NCBI GenBank assembly: GCA_905250125.1
Contig: CAJNOL010000363.1
Location: forward strand, 3,928-67,927
Origin: Rotaria sordida
Taxonomy: Eukaryota; Rotifera; Eurotatoria; Philodinida; Philodinidae
Direction of reading: 5' to 3'
DNA: 64,000 nt
The notes beneath the pieces are model-generated. The model saw nothing but the letters and a program-made list of their open reading frames with translations, did no database searches and was not told the DNA's origin. Positions 23,546 to 37,300 of this stretch are shown here, piece by piece. Numbering within the stretch: the stretch's first letter is position 1; the number at the start of each line of letters is the position of its first letter. Both the position numbers and the translations under genes were made by a program.

Positions 23546-23682
23546 AATTATTCTATCATTGGATGTATTCTGGATCTGACAACCAACTTACAAAACATTT
23601 TGATATTATGTCTTCTCGTTGACTTGTCTTCTATATTGAAAAGTATACTGTCGTTATCTTATCAATATAATTATGTGAATAT

Positions 23683-23999
23683 CAGAGCTGCCACCAGGCC
23701 GACCTGCCAGGCCATCAGAAAATATGAAATTCAAATCTGAGTTGATCCGTTTACATTATGATGAAGTAGAGTAGGAGACTAGCTCATACCAGCATTATTG
23801 ACCCAATTCATGCTTTCTTTGTGTCAGAAATATATTTTATAATATGGGTTTTTACAGAAATTTGATGATAGATTCAAAGATTTCTCACACAAATAAAGGA
23901 TGAATTGGGTAGTTAGTCTCCTATTCCACTTCAATTTAATGTAAACAGACCAACTCAGATTTGAATTCCAAATTTTCCGATGGCCTGGTGGTAGCTCTG
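23683..23999. mobile_element. 317-bp MITE-like inverted repeat
   Basis: Ends CAGAGCTGCCACCAGGCC and GGCCTGGTGGTAGCTCTG are inverted, and pairing continues for about 110 bp on each side (CAAATCTGAGTTG, GGAGACTA, CCCAATTCATC and their complements). No clear target duplication is visible. Superfamily unassigned; CAG ends are hAT-like. Confidence 0.65.
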
Positions 24000-24933
24000 T
24001 TTTCTAATAACTGATTTAGGGTGTATGCAAAGAAATGTGCATTAAACTTATCGTTCTACTTTGTACAATATATAAATATGTTTTTTCTCTAAGTTTGACA
24101 CTTCAACCAATTCGAAAGTTTTATAATCTCATAAACAATAAGTCCAGTTTGAGGATGTGCTTCGCGTCACGAGCTTAACTCGTATGCCATCTAGTTTAAC
24201 ATTATTATTGATTTAACTGCTCCTGTATAGATCCATTATATCCACAGCAGATCTCAATACACTACTATATATCTCGATAAGCTCACCCATACTGATATTA
24301 ATTATTTCCTAAAGTTATAACGTGATCAGTGCATACTTTTTTATGTTGACCATATGATGGTTGTCTAAATCAGTGCATCAATACCAATTATCCTTGACAT
24401 CGCAAATATAAATTTTTATCTGGACAAAAATCAAATATTGTACTATTTAGAAAATTCACAAATGTATTCAAATTTCGAGAAAGCTCCTTAATTTGAATAT
24501 TTATAAATGAAAAAAACTTTGCTTTGTTCCACAAAATCCTGTATTATTATTATTATTATTTTGGTTTTGATATATGTAAATTTGATGAACATCACTGTAC
24601 AATTCATTCAAATTTTATTACGTCAAAACTTTCAATTTTCGTTTAATACTTTGATTGTCACTTTGTGTACTATCGTTTTCGCTAATCTTAGAAAAACAAT
24701 TTCTCTAATGATTTCTATTAATAAACATCAACATGTCATATTATTTTAGAAAAAAAACACTTTGAAAATAAACTGAATTAGGTAAATATCATGATTAATA
24801 ATAAAAACAATGGCATAATGTGAAAATTTTCTAGAAAAAGAAAAAGAAACAAAACAACATATAATTATTAAAAAAATAAATGAATTTTACTTTAAAAAAT
24901 ATCTGTTTATAAAAATAACTATAAATCATCAAT

Positions 24934-27900
24934 TTATAAGTTATTTGTTGTTATATTATCGATAGTAGATGATAAAGCACCAACAGCAGCTGATAAAGTA
25001 CCAACGGCAATAATCGATGATGATGATGATGATGTTGTATTTCTATTGATTATATTCGAATTTTTTAATTTTTCTTCATCAATTATTTGTTTTCTTGCAA
25101 ATGTTATTAAATTTCGAATATGATCAAGGCCCGATAATACACAAGCTGATAAAGCCGAACGAAATATATTCATATCAGCGGCATCATACCTAGAAATAAA
25201 TTTTCTTTATTATCTATAAAATACCATAATATTTAATTTACCATTCTTCAGCTAGATCATCAAAACATTCAACATTAAAAATAGTTGTTACACCATTAAA
25301 TCCACCTAATAAAAAAATTATTATTAATCAAAATAAAAAATTTATTTTTTATTACCAATTACAAATAAATAATCATCGACTACCTAAAAAAATCAAAGCA
25401 TTCATTTATATTTTCTAAAAACTAACCCTTAATTCCCTCCCCTTGGTCACTGTAGAACGATTGCAGAAAATAAGAGGAACATATCTTGTATTGAATTCTA
25501 TAAATTATCAATCGATAAGTTTGAAACAAACCGCCAAAGTTCAACTCTTATAAATAAAATGTTTTTCTTCGTCGAACTACATCATATTCACGAAAGGCTT
25601 CAAGTAGAATTTTTATTATATTATTCTTCCTCAATATAAAACTATCGTCACAAACGAGAGAGCGTCCTTACTATATAAAGGATTACTAACGAGCAAAAAC
25701 AAAATTACATACTTCAATAGCAAAATTACTTCTTGGATTATACATATCCGGTATTGACATCCAAGTATTTGTTTTTGGATTATATCGTTCACCGGAATTC
25801 ATTCGTGTTGATCCATTAAAACCACCTCTAGAAGAAAAAAAAAATCTCATTTTCATCCATATATATTCAAATATATTATATTCTTCAGACATTGCATAAA
25901 TTGAATTATGATATGCAATGACACCAATACCCGATCGTCGATTATGCATCGGTGCAATCATTGTCCATTGATTTGTTTTTGGATCAAAATATTCTGCACT
26001 ATTCATACATTCTTGTCCATTAAATCCACCACAAATATATATTCTATCTGTCTTAAATTTAATAATAAATAATTCTTTAATGAAAAAACAAAAATTACAA
26101 ACCTTGAAGAACAGTTGCAGATGCATCTTTAAATATGAAACCAAAAAAAATAAAATAACAAGTTTTTATTTTTTTTAAACAATATACCTGATCGTAGAGC
26201 ATGCATTGGTGGAATAGGAAGCCATTGATTAGAATTTGGTGAATATCTTTCAGCTGTACTTTGTCGTGAATGACCATCAAAACCTCCCTAAAATTCTCTT
26301 TTTTCTTTTTCTCGATAAGATAAACAATAATATTGAAATTTACCATTGCATAAATTAATCCATCAAGTACAGCTACACTCACATAACATCTTTAATAGAA
26401 GAAAAAGAAAAAAATAAATCTAGATTTCATAATCATAAATAAAATCAATTACCGTTTGACATTCATTGGTGCAATTTCATTCCATTGTAATATTTTTAAA
26501 TCAAAAACTCGACATGAATTAAAATAATCCATTCCATCAAAACCACCAATAACATAAATAGAATTATTAATTGTTACTATTCCATGATATGCACGAGGAA
26601 CTAGAAAGAAAAAAAAGAAGCAAATCTTTATTTAATAAATAAAATTTACATTGATCATTAAATGGTAATTGAAACCATTTATCAGCACGAGTCTAAATAA
26701 TTTTAACATTCTATCAAATTATTCAATGTCTCGCTTGAAATAAATCTTACATCATATAATTCGATTGCCGATGTTGGACTTCCACCTGACCATCCACCAC
26801 ATACAAAAAGAATTTCATGTGGAATACGTGGTCTAGCTATTGGATTTTGTACTAATAATTCCTTTAAATACATAATGATATAATAAAGAAAATTTTTGTC
26901 AATTTAAAAACTAATACAAACTTGATAAGTATCAACATCAAGTTCATATAAATATTTTAATGTATCAATAACTAATGGTTTACAAGCTTCATTATTAATA
27001 ATATATGGATGACATTTAACTTTTTCAATAAAGAAATTTGTTGTTAATAAACCCAAACGAACACATTTGAGTAAATCGACAATATTCTTATAGAAAAAAT
27101 ATTATTCAATAAATCAACAAAAAACAAAGATTGTACAATCTCAATACTATAGTCTAGTAAAAGAGCGTAGTATTTTCTTTCTTATAGAGATGCATATAGC
27201 AGGTCTCTAAATCGGACCGAAAGAAACTTCGTTTACAAAGATTTTTTTTTCTCAATAGACAGTTATTCCATATTTTTTGGTTTTTATAAAAAGTAATGAC
27301 CAGCTTTTCTCTATCGTCCCTCAGAGGTAGGCCAAATCTCAGAAGAAATTATGCCGAAAAAAGAATAAAATTGACGAGCCGGGCGATCCGTTTCGAGGTA
27401 TGACACATAGACGTGTAAGTCTAAGCATTGATCGATGACGGTGGTTGAAATTTTTCAATGACTTTTTATTTCGAAAATGAAAACGATGGTGGAGAACTTA
27501 TTAACAAAAAATATCTCCAAAAATTGATTTGGTATGTTGGAAATTTTGCAAAAATTACATATCTATTTTTGTGTCGTGGCGGTAACGGCAGGAAGCACAC
27601 TCAAACTTAATGATGTAAGAAAGTTTTTTTGCTTATTTTTATCCTCTCACTAAAGAAATTTCATCTATTGTCAAGTAAGAAAAATACAAATGAGACATTT
27701 CATAGATAGTTTTCAGTTGTCAAATAAAACAAATCATCGCAACTCTACGAGTACCAACTTCCTTGTAAAAACCAGTGTTCGCATGTTTATAACAATCTGA
27801 CGAAGAAGAAAGTGTCCTTGGAAACGGTGTGAAATAAATTAATAAACAAAAAAAAAGAGAAGAGTAAACACTATTCTCGGACAAAAAAAACAAAAAACTT

Positions 27901-29022
27901 CTATCAATAACATGGAGATATTTCATTTTTCAGAAAATACTTAAAACTGAATCAAAAATTCAGTCAAACAGTCATAAATCAGCTGCTTATGAACCCAATA
28001 TGAATTCAAATGACAGGTACCAATTCGAGTAGTTCCTTCGTTAGTGATATCTCTTCAAAAAGATAAAAATTTACACTGTATCTATAATTCAAGAAATTCT
28101 TTTTTAAAAAGAAGAAGCATTTTGAAAATTTTAAATTGTAAATAATAAGTAGAAAAATCTTTGAATTATTTTTTCTCATACTTTTTGTCTTTCATCAACT
28201 TTATAATCAATCCATCGTATAACAGCATCAAAAACTGCTTGTTCACTTTTAACATTTAATTCATCAGAATTGAGTATATCAATTATTTGTTCAAGATTTA
28301 ATTCAAGAAATTCTTCACTTTTTATTGATATATCAGTAAAATTAGTTCTATAGAATTTCTATTTTATTCTTAATTGACACAAAAAAAAAAAACAAATCAA
28401 GAAAATAAATTTACATACAATAAATAAAGTTCAGCTTGTTCACAAAGTTTTTTACAATCTAAAATAAAAATAATTTCCTAAATTCTTATTAATTAAAATC
28501 AAATTAACTTACAAAAAAACGATGCAAATTCTCGTATACCTAAGACATTTTCTGAGTTAAGTTTTTCATATAAATAATTTTCACATAAAGAAAATAATTC
28601 TAATACTTGTAATTGATTAGTAGCTGGTAAAATATCATATATATTATTTTCATTTAATTTTATTTCACGTGTATATATATAATCAATAATTAAATTCATT
28701 ATATCACCATTAATATCATGAATATCAACAATATGATCTGTTGTTTCATTCATTCCATTTGTAAAAAGTGCTCGAAAAAATGAACTACATGCTTTACAAA
28801 AAAAAAAAAACATTTTGTTTTTGAAAATTTAAAATCAAAATTCGTCTTACAACAAAGTATAGCTCGATGAACTTTAAACATATGTTGATCATCAGTACGT
28901 AAAATAACATCACAATATTCACCAGAATTTCGTAATTCCGAAAGAACATCACATGTTATTGGACTATACTTTCGAAGTAATGATGATATATTATTAATAT
29001 TATTTGTTGTATGTAATGACAT
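24934..29022 (-). CDS. KLHL10: KLHL10-like BTB-BACK-Kelch protein, 16 exons
   Basis: Substrate adaptor for Cullin-3 ubiquitin ligases. Proposed exons: 29022-28851, 28791-28513, 28458-28419, 28347-28182, 27086-26922, 26861-26751, 26692-26650, 26600-26453, 26389-26344, 26287-26188, 26126-26103, 26047-25891, 25827-25713, 25383-25356, 25305-25242 and 25189-24934. They join in frame to 637 residues (human KLHL10 has 608). Order: BTB (CDVLSELRNSGEYCDVILRT to CSSFFRALFTNG), BACK (EFLELNLEQIIDIL to AVFDAVIRWI), then six Kelch repeats with GGWSGGSPTSAIELYD, GGFDGMDYFNS, GGFNGQECMNSAEYF and PRSNFAIEVVDDYLFVIGG. RSALSACVLSGL near the end and the order of repeats match KLHL10 best. A Ser-rich, non-conserved tail follows. 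In mammals and flies KLHL10 acts in sperm formation. One intron donor (GTCTGA at 25890) is weak. Confidence 0.9.
27087..28181 (-). other. Large KLHL10-like intron 4
   Basis: 1.1-kb intron, about twenty times longer than most others in the gene. It contains a GC-richer patch (about 27370-27600, with GACGAGCCGGGCGATCC) that looks like inserted DNA, but no terminal repeats or coding region could be identified. Confidence 0.5.
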
Positions 29023-30934
29023 TAATTATAATATTTTAATATTCAAAAAGTAATACCAGCAACAAATCGAATAGCTGGTTAAGTAGACTTTTTTCGAAAC
29101 GAATGATATTATTAGACTTTTTTTTTTTTTCGCGGTAAGACTTTATTTTTATTCTTCGAAGCAAAAATATATAGTGAACTATAGATATTTAACATCAATG
29201 ATGAATTAGTTCTCATGAATATTGTATCAATTGTAAACTATCAATGATTTGAGATATGTATATTAACAGATAGGGCAAAAGTTCTATGTTAATTTTATTT
29301 TCAGCATAGCAATGACAACAATTAGTCATAGACGTTCGATAGTTTTCTTGTTAGAAAGAGCAACATTTCTACTACACACAAATCTTTCAAATGGTTTTGT
29401 GCTTTTCATACGGAGCCTTTTTAGGTTTCGTAACAGAGGAACTTTTTTCTTGGAATGTGTTTCCAAGCTCCTACTATTTTCCCTAGTTTTTTGGCCGGAA
29501 ACTTATGAATCCGGACGCCAAAATATTGACTTATGACTGTCTACTATTTTATTTTATATAATATGGTTTTGTACAGAACTCTCAAAATTCTATTGAACAT
29601 AGAATATTGTGTTTCATTAATTTTGACTACTAAAAAAAATCTTATTTTTCGAAGCGATTTACTAGTTGTGAATACTTTTTGCTACTGTTTACAATGTTTT
29701 ATCCATATCTCTACCAGGCTTGTCGATTAGGGAGATCTCCATAAATTCGGATCTTTTCTGCTGAAAAAGATTCTTCTTTCTTGCTTTCATACAATCTATA
29801 TATAAATAAAATTTAAGAAGATGAATTTTTCCATATTTATTCTCTACGATGCACGCATACTTATTGATTCGTAGTATCAATGCGCGAATAGTTGAGTCAT
29901 ATTACCGAAAGCTCATGTGTACTCTTTTTGCCTAAAATTTTCTGTCTGCTTTACTGTTCATTGTCGGATTGTGATTTCATTAGTGTCGAATATATGACGT
30001 GTAAAAGTAAATTGAACTTATATATGAATTATAAGTTATTTTCAAAAAGTTTCTTGATTGTTATTAACTAATTTCGCTTATTCGTATATCTATTCTAGAT
30101 TTTTATCTTGTTTAAACTATATGAATAATATCGTTTCTCAGGAACAATTTATTGTATAAATAAAGAAGTTTGCAGTTCATTCTGTTTAAAAACAATACTA
30201 TTCGAACAATTAGAAAGATTACTGTCAAACAAAAAGATTCTATGATTTTATCAGAAGAAAAGATCAAGAAAGAAATATAAAAAGCTGAAAGAAGCAACAG
30301 CCTCATCATCGTTAAGCTTCTCCAAATCATGAGCTGCTAAATCTTGAAGAAATAACGGATGCCTCATAATGAATGATTGCATTTTGTATTTTATTTTCCT
30401 ATCATCTAATATCTAATTTTATATATGCATTCTCTGTTTTCAAAATGAATGAAATTCTATGCGTTCAATTTTCGACGCTGTGAGAAGTGATCGCATAGAA
30501 TTTTGCTTTGTTTTAAAAATAAAGGATGCATATATAAAATTAGATACTAGATGATGAGAAAATAAAATACAAAATGCGACCATTCATTATGTGACTTTTT
30601 TTGCTTTTTGAAAAATATGATCTTGTTTGTTACTCTTAAAAGATTTCTCGATGAATTAAAGTTGTACAAAAAAAAAATTTGACTTTCTACCAAATTTTTA
30701 GCCTTTTCTCCACCCACTCCCACCTTCGAGACTTTGTTCTTTCTAATAAGAAAATTATCAAGCCTCTATGATGAATTGTTGTCATGCTATACTGAAAACA
30801 AAAATTATGAAGAAGTTTTTTGTACTATTTGTTAAATTATAAAATATTCTTCTCGATATTCTTCTGAGAGAAGAATCATATTGATTGACAGAAAAAAAAA
30901 AGATGATAAGTCAAAAGTCAATGATTAATATTTA
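29023..30934. other. Intergenic upstream of KLHL10-like
   Basis: AT-rich; contains the MITE-like inverted repeat at 30365-30591 and a short minus-strand open stretch (30367-30251). Otherwise nothing supported. Promoter elements of the KLHL10-like gene should be here but are not recognisable. Confidence 0.45.
30365..30591. mobile_element. 227-bp MITE-like inverted repeat
   Basis: Arms of about 95 bp begin CATAATGAATGATTGC and end with the complement, and pair with few mismatches (TTTTGTATTTTATTTTC, TCTAATTTTATATATGCA). A roughly 30-bp non-coding centre. No coding capacity; target duplication not clear. Confidence 0.7.
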
Positions 30935-33316
30935 TTAGGATTTTTTTCGACGAAATATACTTTTTAATTTGCTACCAAACGATGATTTTCCAGGATCTTC
31001 TATGTTAAAAACTTCACGCGAACCTAATTCTAATTTGAACAAAAAATGAAATTAATTTTTTTTTTGAAAAACAAAAAAATCAAAAAGAATTTTCTTACTA
31101 GGTGTGATAGGAGGTTCATTTGTATTATTAGTATCAGAAATTGGTCGTTGTTGAAGTAATCGAGCATTTGTTTGTGGTGTTGTAGATATTGTTCGAGAAT
31201 TATTTTGTTGAGCATTTCTTTGTGGTGTAGCGGGTGGTACTCGAAGATTATTTGATTGAGCATTTCTTTGTGGTGTAGAGGGTGTTGTTCGAAGATTATT
31301 TGATCGAATATTTGATGGAGGTTGTGGTTGTTCATCATCATCATCATCACTATCACTATCACTATCAGAATCTGATTCAGTTTCCTCTGTTTCACTTTCT
31401 TCACTTTCATCTTGTTTTGCTTGAGTTCGAGCTGTAATATTTGATGGAGTTTTATTTGGTAATGTTGGTCGAGTTATGTCATTACGTTGTGTTGCTGGAG
31501 TTCCAGTTGTCATAGCATTTATAGATTGCACAGAAGGTTGTTTTGATGTATTTATTTCTGATTCATCTTCAGATTCTAATGATGATGATTCAGGTGAAGT
31601 TTCTAATTTTTTATTTGTTGTTGTTGGTTCTTCTTTCTTTTCATTTGAAATTATCGCCGTTGGTGTAGGTGCTTTTGGAACAATAGCAACAGATGAACCT
31701 GAACAATTTTCATATAAACTTTTTGTTTTGAATTTTTTTGGAAATGCTTTATTCTCAAAAATAATTTCATTAAAACAATCATTAATCTTTATCAGTAAGT
31801 CATGGACTCGAATTTATTTTAAATTTAATTTAATCTCATCGAGATCTACTCGTAGTTATAATATGAAATGATTTACTCACGCTCTGGTTTATGTTGTTTA
31901 TTAATTTTGTCCGAAGTTTCTACAGTATCTAAATTAGAAAATTTTTATTGATTTTCTTTTTGTTCTTTGTTTTTTTTTTCATACGAATAGGAGATACTGC
32001 TCGATCATGATATCGTTTTTGGTATCTTCGTCTTCTTTGCATAGATAAATATGGATTATCATTAAATGGATGTTTCGAAGGTTTTTTTGTAGATGAATGA
32101 AAATTATTCCGACCAATAATATCATAATGATTTGATGATATTTTTTGACGATATAAATCATTAGTTTGTCTTGTATAATCTTCAATAGACAACAAATCAA
32201 TTTAAAAAACAAATAAACAAACAAACAAACAAAAAAACCTTGTCGAGAAGTAACTGGTGTTATAAGACCAATATTAGCTAAATTTTGACTATTTTCAATA
32301 TATTCTATACTTGATACATATGGTCGTGCATTATCCATATAATCTTGTTGAATACGATGAATTAAATTTCCTAGATCAAATGCTTGTATACTATTCGTAT
32401 TAGTATAATCTTTCATGGGTATTTGTTGTTGATAATATTTTTGTGATGAATTTTTAAATAAATCTTCTAAAGGATCTTTTATTGGTTGAAAATAATTTGT
32501 TGATGGATTAGAAATATTATATGATTGTTGTTGATAATGTGATGATGTATTTTGTTTATCATATGAATTAAGATAAGAATCATTATTAACCTTATCATCA
32601 ATTGTATATGATTCACCGGATAGTATTATTTGAGTAGGACTTATATTATTATATCGTTGTTTTGGTGGAGAGTCATATTGATATCGATTATGAGTAATCA
32701 ATGGTTGACGATTTGGTGATGAATGTTGATTATGAGTGCGTGATCGTGTAGCTGCTGAATAATGATGTGAATCATTTGATGATGGTTGTTCATATTTTTT
32801 TCTAGTATTAATTTGAACAGGTTGTTGACGATTATTCAATATTCTTTGTGTAGTAGAACTAAATGAGAAAAATAGAATTTTTTTTTTTTGTAATTATTAT
32901 TTGTAAAAAAAAAAATTTATTTATTTATACTAAGATGTATCTTGTTTTGGACGTCGATCAACATTTGTTTTTATTTGTTGATAGCTTCGATCATCATGAA
33001 TAACATTTGATTTTGTTGACTGATTATTATATGATGGTTGTTGTTGTTGTTGTTGTATTTGTTGATTTGATAATTGAGGATTTTTATATGGTGATGAAGT
33101 TGTTACTTGAGTACCAAATAAACGTGCACGGTCAGCTACACTTACTCCACCGCCTGGTATTACTAAATCAAATTAAAATGACATATTATTATCAAATTCC
33201 TTTTTTTTTTTAATAATATTAATACTAATTCGTTTCTTTCCGTTTGATGTAGTATTACCGGAATCATAGACGACAGTTCCAGACATTGGTAATTTACCTG
33301 AAATACTATTTTCCAT
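30935..33316 (-). CDS. Unrecognised disordered protein, 7 exons
   Basis: Proposed exons 33316-33259, 33162-32931, 32858-32239, 32179-31985, 31928-31881, 31806-31099 and 31029-30935 join to 651 residues; all introns are GT-AG. I do not recognise the family. Most of the protein is low-complexity: Gln/Asn/Ser-rich (exons 2-3), basic (exon 4: MQRRRRYQKRYHDR), then an acidic run (ETEESDSDSDSDDDDD pattern) followed by three repeats of TPQRNAQ-type units. Possibly conserved blocks are VIPGGGVSVADRARLFG near the start, LHDLLIKINDCFNEIIFENK in exon 6, and the basic C-terminus SSFGSKLKSIFRRKKS. No signal peptide or membrane segment. Looks like a cytoskeletal, membrane-associated or nuclear scaffold, but that is a guess. 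The donor of exon 1 has alternatives (after residue 6 or 19). Confidence 0.7.
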
Positions 33317-33954
33317 TATTTATTCTATCATAAATAAGTAAATAATGTGAGCATGAAAAAAAAAAAACTTGTTAATAGTGTAATAAAATACACATAAGTA
33401 ACAGAAAAAAAAGTGCGTTGAGAAGGTGATGCAAATCAATCAACCATGACTTAATATAGCCTTCAGTTTTGACCTGATACATGCGTTTGTATTTCCTCTG
33501 TGTATTATATGATGAAGAACGAATATTTTTTTTTTTTTTTGTGTTTGTGTATGTGTGCTAGGCGTAAAAAGGAAAAAGAAAAGTAGTAGAAAATGATGTT
33601 ATAATCATGAAACTGTATCGAAATCGTGACAGAAAGACAAATGAGATGTGAATTATAAATCATTTTTTTTTTCGACTATTTGACATTAAAGTATTAATAT
33701 AATATTTTTTTCAGATATTAATCAAGAAAAAATAAATTAGTTTCTATAAATAATAACAATGAGATCTAAATTAAAACGTTAAATCATTCGAAAATAAAAT
33801 CTTATGATTATTTCTCTTCTTTTTTTTTTTCGTTTTTTTTGTTAATATTTCTCAACAAAGTATACTACTAGATAAAATTATAAATCTGCACATTTCTGTA
33901 AAATTATTTTTTGTTTTGTTCAATGCAAATAAAAATAAAAAATCTTCGGAACTA

Positions 33955-34310
33955 AATAGTCTTAGGAAGTTTATGACTTTTGAACGTTTCCAATAATAAT
34001 TATGCTATCTGTAATTTTTCTATTATAAATTCAATATGAAAACTAATCGTATAGGTTAGCATAGTTTTTTATGTTATACAAAATGACATATCAATCATGT
34101 TCATCGATTATTCATATGCAGAGTTAGAGAGGTACGATATCATCTCTGTCTGATTCTGCAGAAACTAATTGATGAACATGATCGATATGTCATTTTGTAT
34201 GACATGAAAAAATACATCGATCAACACTATTAGTTTTCATATGGAATTTATAATAGAAAACTCTCAATTAACATAGAAATTATTCGAAACGTTCAAAAAT
34301 CATAGACTAT
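33955..34310. mobile_element. 356-bp MITE-like inverted repeat
   Basis: Arms of about 160 bp pair with moderate divergence: ATAGTCTTAGG... with ...CATAGACTAT, then TTTGAACGTTTC, TTCTATTATAAATTC, ATATGAAAACTAAT and CAAAATGACATATC in order on the left, complemented in reverse order on the right. No coding capacity. Confidence 0.7.
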
Positions 34311-37300
34311 CGAAAGTATGAATTTCTTGTACTTATAATGAATACAGTCAGTCGATGTTTACTCAAGCTTTTCGATTGCATATGAAAACTAACTATATAG
34401 TTTTGTAGGGTAAACTTCACTATACCACATTTCTCCAGAATAGAGCTATTTTGAGTAATGCTAACTGATTTTTTAGGCATTTTTCATGTTCATTCACTAC
34501 TTGGACTATTACAATATATAATTTCATGGAATATTCATTCAAAAAAAAATGCAAAAAGAAAAAATAATTTTCAGTATTTTGATCATAATACCATTATTTC
34601 TAAAGGAAAATTCACAATATTTTGTTAATCAAAATGATTAGCGAAAAAAGCTCTATGAAACCTGATAGAAAAAATAATTTTCTAAATAGTTTTGCGCTTT
34701 TTGTGATTGACTATCCATGACAGTGCCCAACTATTTCTGTAATCTTAGTATTCAAAACATCTATATTTATTGATAGAAATATCTAATAGCCAGCTTTGAT
34801 ATTACAAAAAGGTAAAACTTCAAATAAATTCATATTCTTCATTATACAAGTATAGTTTCTCAAATTTGGTTTCATGAAACTAACCGAAACATAATTAAAG
34901 GAAAAACCCATCGTGAAATGAAGATAATGTATAAATCTAAATACAACTTTCACTGTATATTAAAACGATATTGAAATTGTTGAAAACATTTTAGTCGATA
35001 GTAATCATATTGTTAAAGAAATCATGTATAAATTCAACATCCAAACACATGATTTGTAATATATCAAAATAATTATCTCAAGGATAATGATAAATTATGT
35101 TATGTTTTAAAAACAGACATGATATCAACAAAAAATCATGATTTTTAAAAGCAATTATTCATCAACATTCAAATATCTTTTATCGAACATAAAACTTGTT
35201 TAAATTAGGAAATATGATAATAAAGAAACTTGAATAATAATAATAATATAATAAAGAGAAATTTTGCAGTTCAATAAAATCTTTTAACAAACAGAAATTT
35301 TCGATCTTATTTAAAATTGTACGATCATCATCAACTACATAAGACATTATTTGTTTCGTTCGCCTATTCCGAATGTGTTTTTGCTCCGTTCACTTCGATC
35401 GGAAAAGTAAATATCAATAAAGAAAACATGAACAATAATCATATACACCCACACATCACACGCCCACTTTTATGTTTATGTTGTGTATTTTTTGCTCTAT
35501 TCAGTAGTGTAGAACTCATTAATTCGTTACAACTATTCAAATTTTGAACTTTCCATTGCAATTCGGAGATTTTGAATATTTTCATGTGTCTCTCTGTATC
35601 AAGCGTAATGTAGTACCAAATCTATGTTCTTTTTGTGTGTTTTCTCCATGTGTTCATATTCCGTAGTACTCACACATCCTGTAATGTGTTTTGTAGATGC
35701 GTATAAAATTTGAATAGTTGTAATAATTATTCGAGTTTTACATGTATGATGTAACTAATGATGACTGTACCAAGGTCAAAAATTTCTATTGTTAAAAGAT
35801 TATATTGAACTTCAAAATTTCTCTTTACTATATTGTGAATATTTGTTTTGAATAAGAATGATAGTTAAGTAGAGAATTTGTTTTACTGTATTATTTTTGA
35901 ATATAATAGTTCAATGATATAAGTTTAGATTGTAGCTATGAAATGTAAAAAGAAATATAAAAGATATTGTGTATGAAATTTTTAAATGAAACTGAGACTT
36001 CTGAAAATTGCTAGTTTCTTCGATTTTTTATCAATATGTTCAGAACAATAAGAAAATTCCTAAGATTTGAAATTCAAACACTAAGATAATAATCTAAAGA
36101 TATTTCTCAATATCGTTCTTTCCCTTTTTTTTTCTATAGCTGTGAGATACACTTAATAGATAACAGTATGACATTGTGCGTTTTGTTGAGTACCTATTTT
36201 AAATCAATCTCAATAAATGATAATGATAACTCAAATGAATTGATTTGAATTGAAACGATGTTCGATGCATAACCAAAAATATCTCATTTAGACTCATTGA
36301 AATAATAGTAAATAATCCTTAATATTTATATATGTTTCTGTTTTGATATAAATATTGATTATTTTTTCAAAAGTAATACAAACCATTTTACTCTTGAGAC
36401 ATATATAACAGATTTGAATTGAAATGCAAATTTTTTTTATTTAAACTTATTTATGTAATATGAAAACAAGCATGATCTATTATATTCTATCAAATTAAAA
36501 TTGATATTACTTGACAAGAATACTTTCTAGTAGAGACTAATTTAAGATTGCTGTTGAAAAGATATGTATAACAATCTGGTTACAGTAAATCTCAATGTAC
36601 ATTCCTATTTAGGTATGTATCAAAGCATAATAACATGAAAAGACATTAACTGCAAATTTTAATTAATCACAAAAGATAGACATCTTCATCAGTGTTGAGT
36701 ATTACGTTAAGTCTTGTGAAAATATCTCTCATTAATAGAAGCATTATTAGTTCATCAAGAATGTGATAGATAAACTCCGCAAATAATGGAATTATTTTGT
36801 CAGATATGAATGTTATTTCTTATATTTTTTTTGAGTTTCATTGAAATGAATGTACATTCGAATTTATCGTACTTTATAAATATATGTATATATGTTTATT
36901 AATGTTGTGTAACAAGATATATAAGTATACAACTACAAATATGAAATGAAACATATGATATAGAAAAGATTCATAGGACGAATGACCTTCAAAGATAGAA
37001 ATAAAATTACAAAAATCTCATTTCTGATAATATATTTTGTAAAAAAAAGAAACATATGAATTTCTAAAAATTGAATAGTTGTATATTTCATTGTGCTAAC
37101 AATCAACTTTGAGAGAAGTGCATGATTTTCATATGAGATATTTGATCGTATCCTGTAGCATCAAAATAACTAGAATATCCGTTCTGATAAATTTGAAACT
37201 TTTAAACATTCTCTTTTTTCAAGTCATGTTTGAGGAATCGACAAGCATTGATGGCTTCATTTGAAAACTTTATTGTCATGTCTGAATCGAACTTTCTTTT

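Larger units (their letters stand above)
20333..24933. other. Gene-poor AT-rich tract
   Basis: 4.6 kb between the 3' ends of the cyclophilin-like and KLHL10-like genes. It holds a hairpin repeat (23441-23545) and a MITE-like inverted repeat (23683-23999). Short ORFs (for example 21005-21214 and 22392-22625) show no family motif. I see nothing else. Confidence 0.5.

Noticed and set aside
30251-30367. Minus-strand open stretch MRHPLFLQDLAAHDLEKLND
   Set aside because: It looks coding in composition but is only 38 codons, its ATG lies at the edge of a MITE, and no splice partner or family match was found.
35317-35547. 76-codon ORF near a CACCCACACATCACACGCCC patch
   Set aside because: Looked like another telomere-type element or a secreted peptide, but it has only a C-rich arm, no G-rich partner, and no precursor-like cleavage sites.
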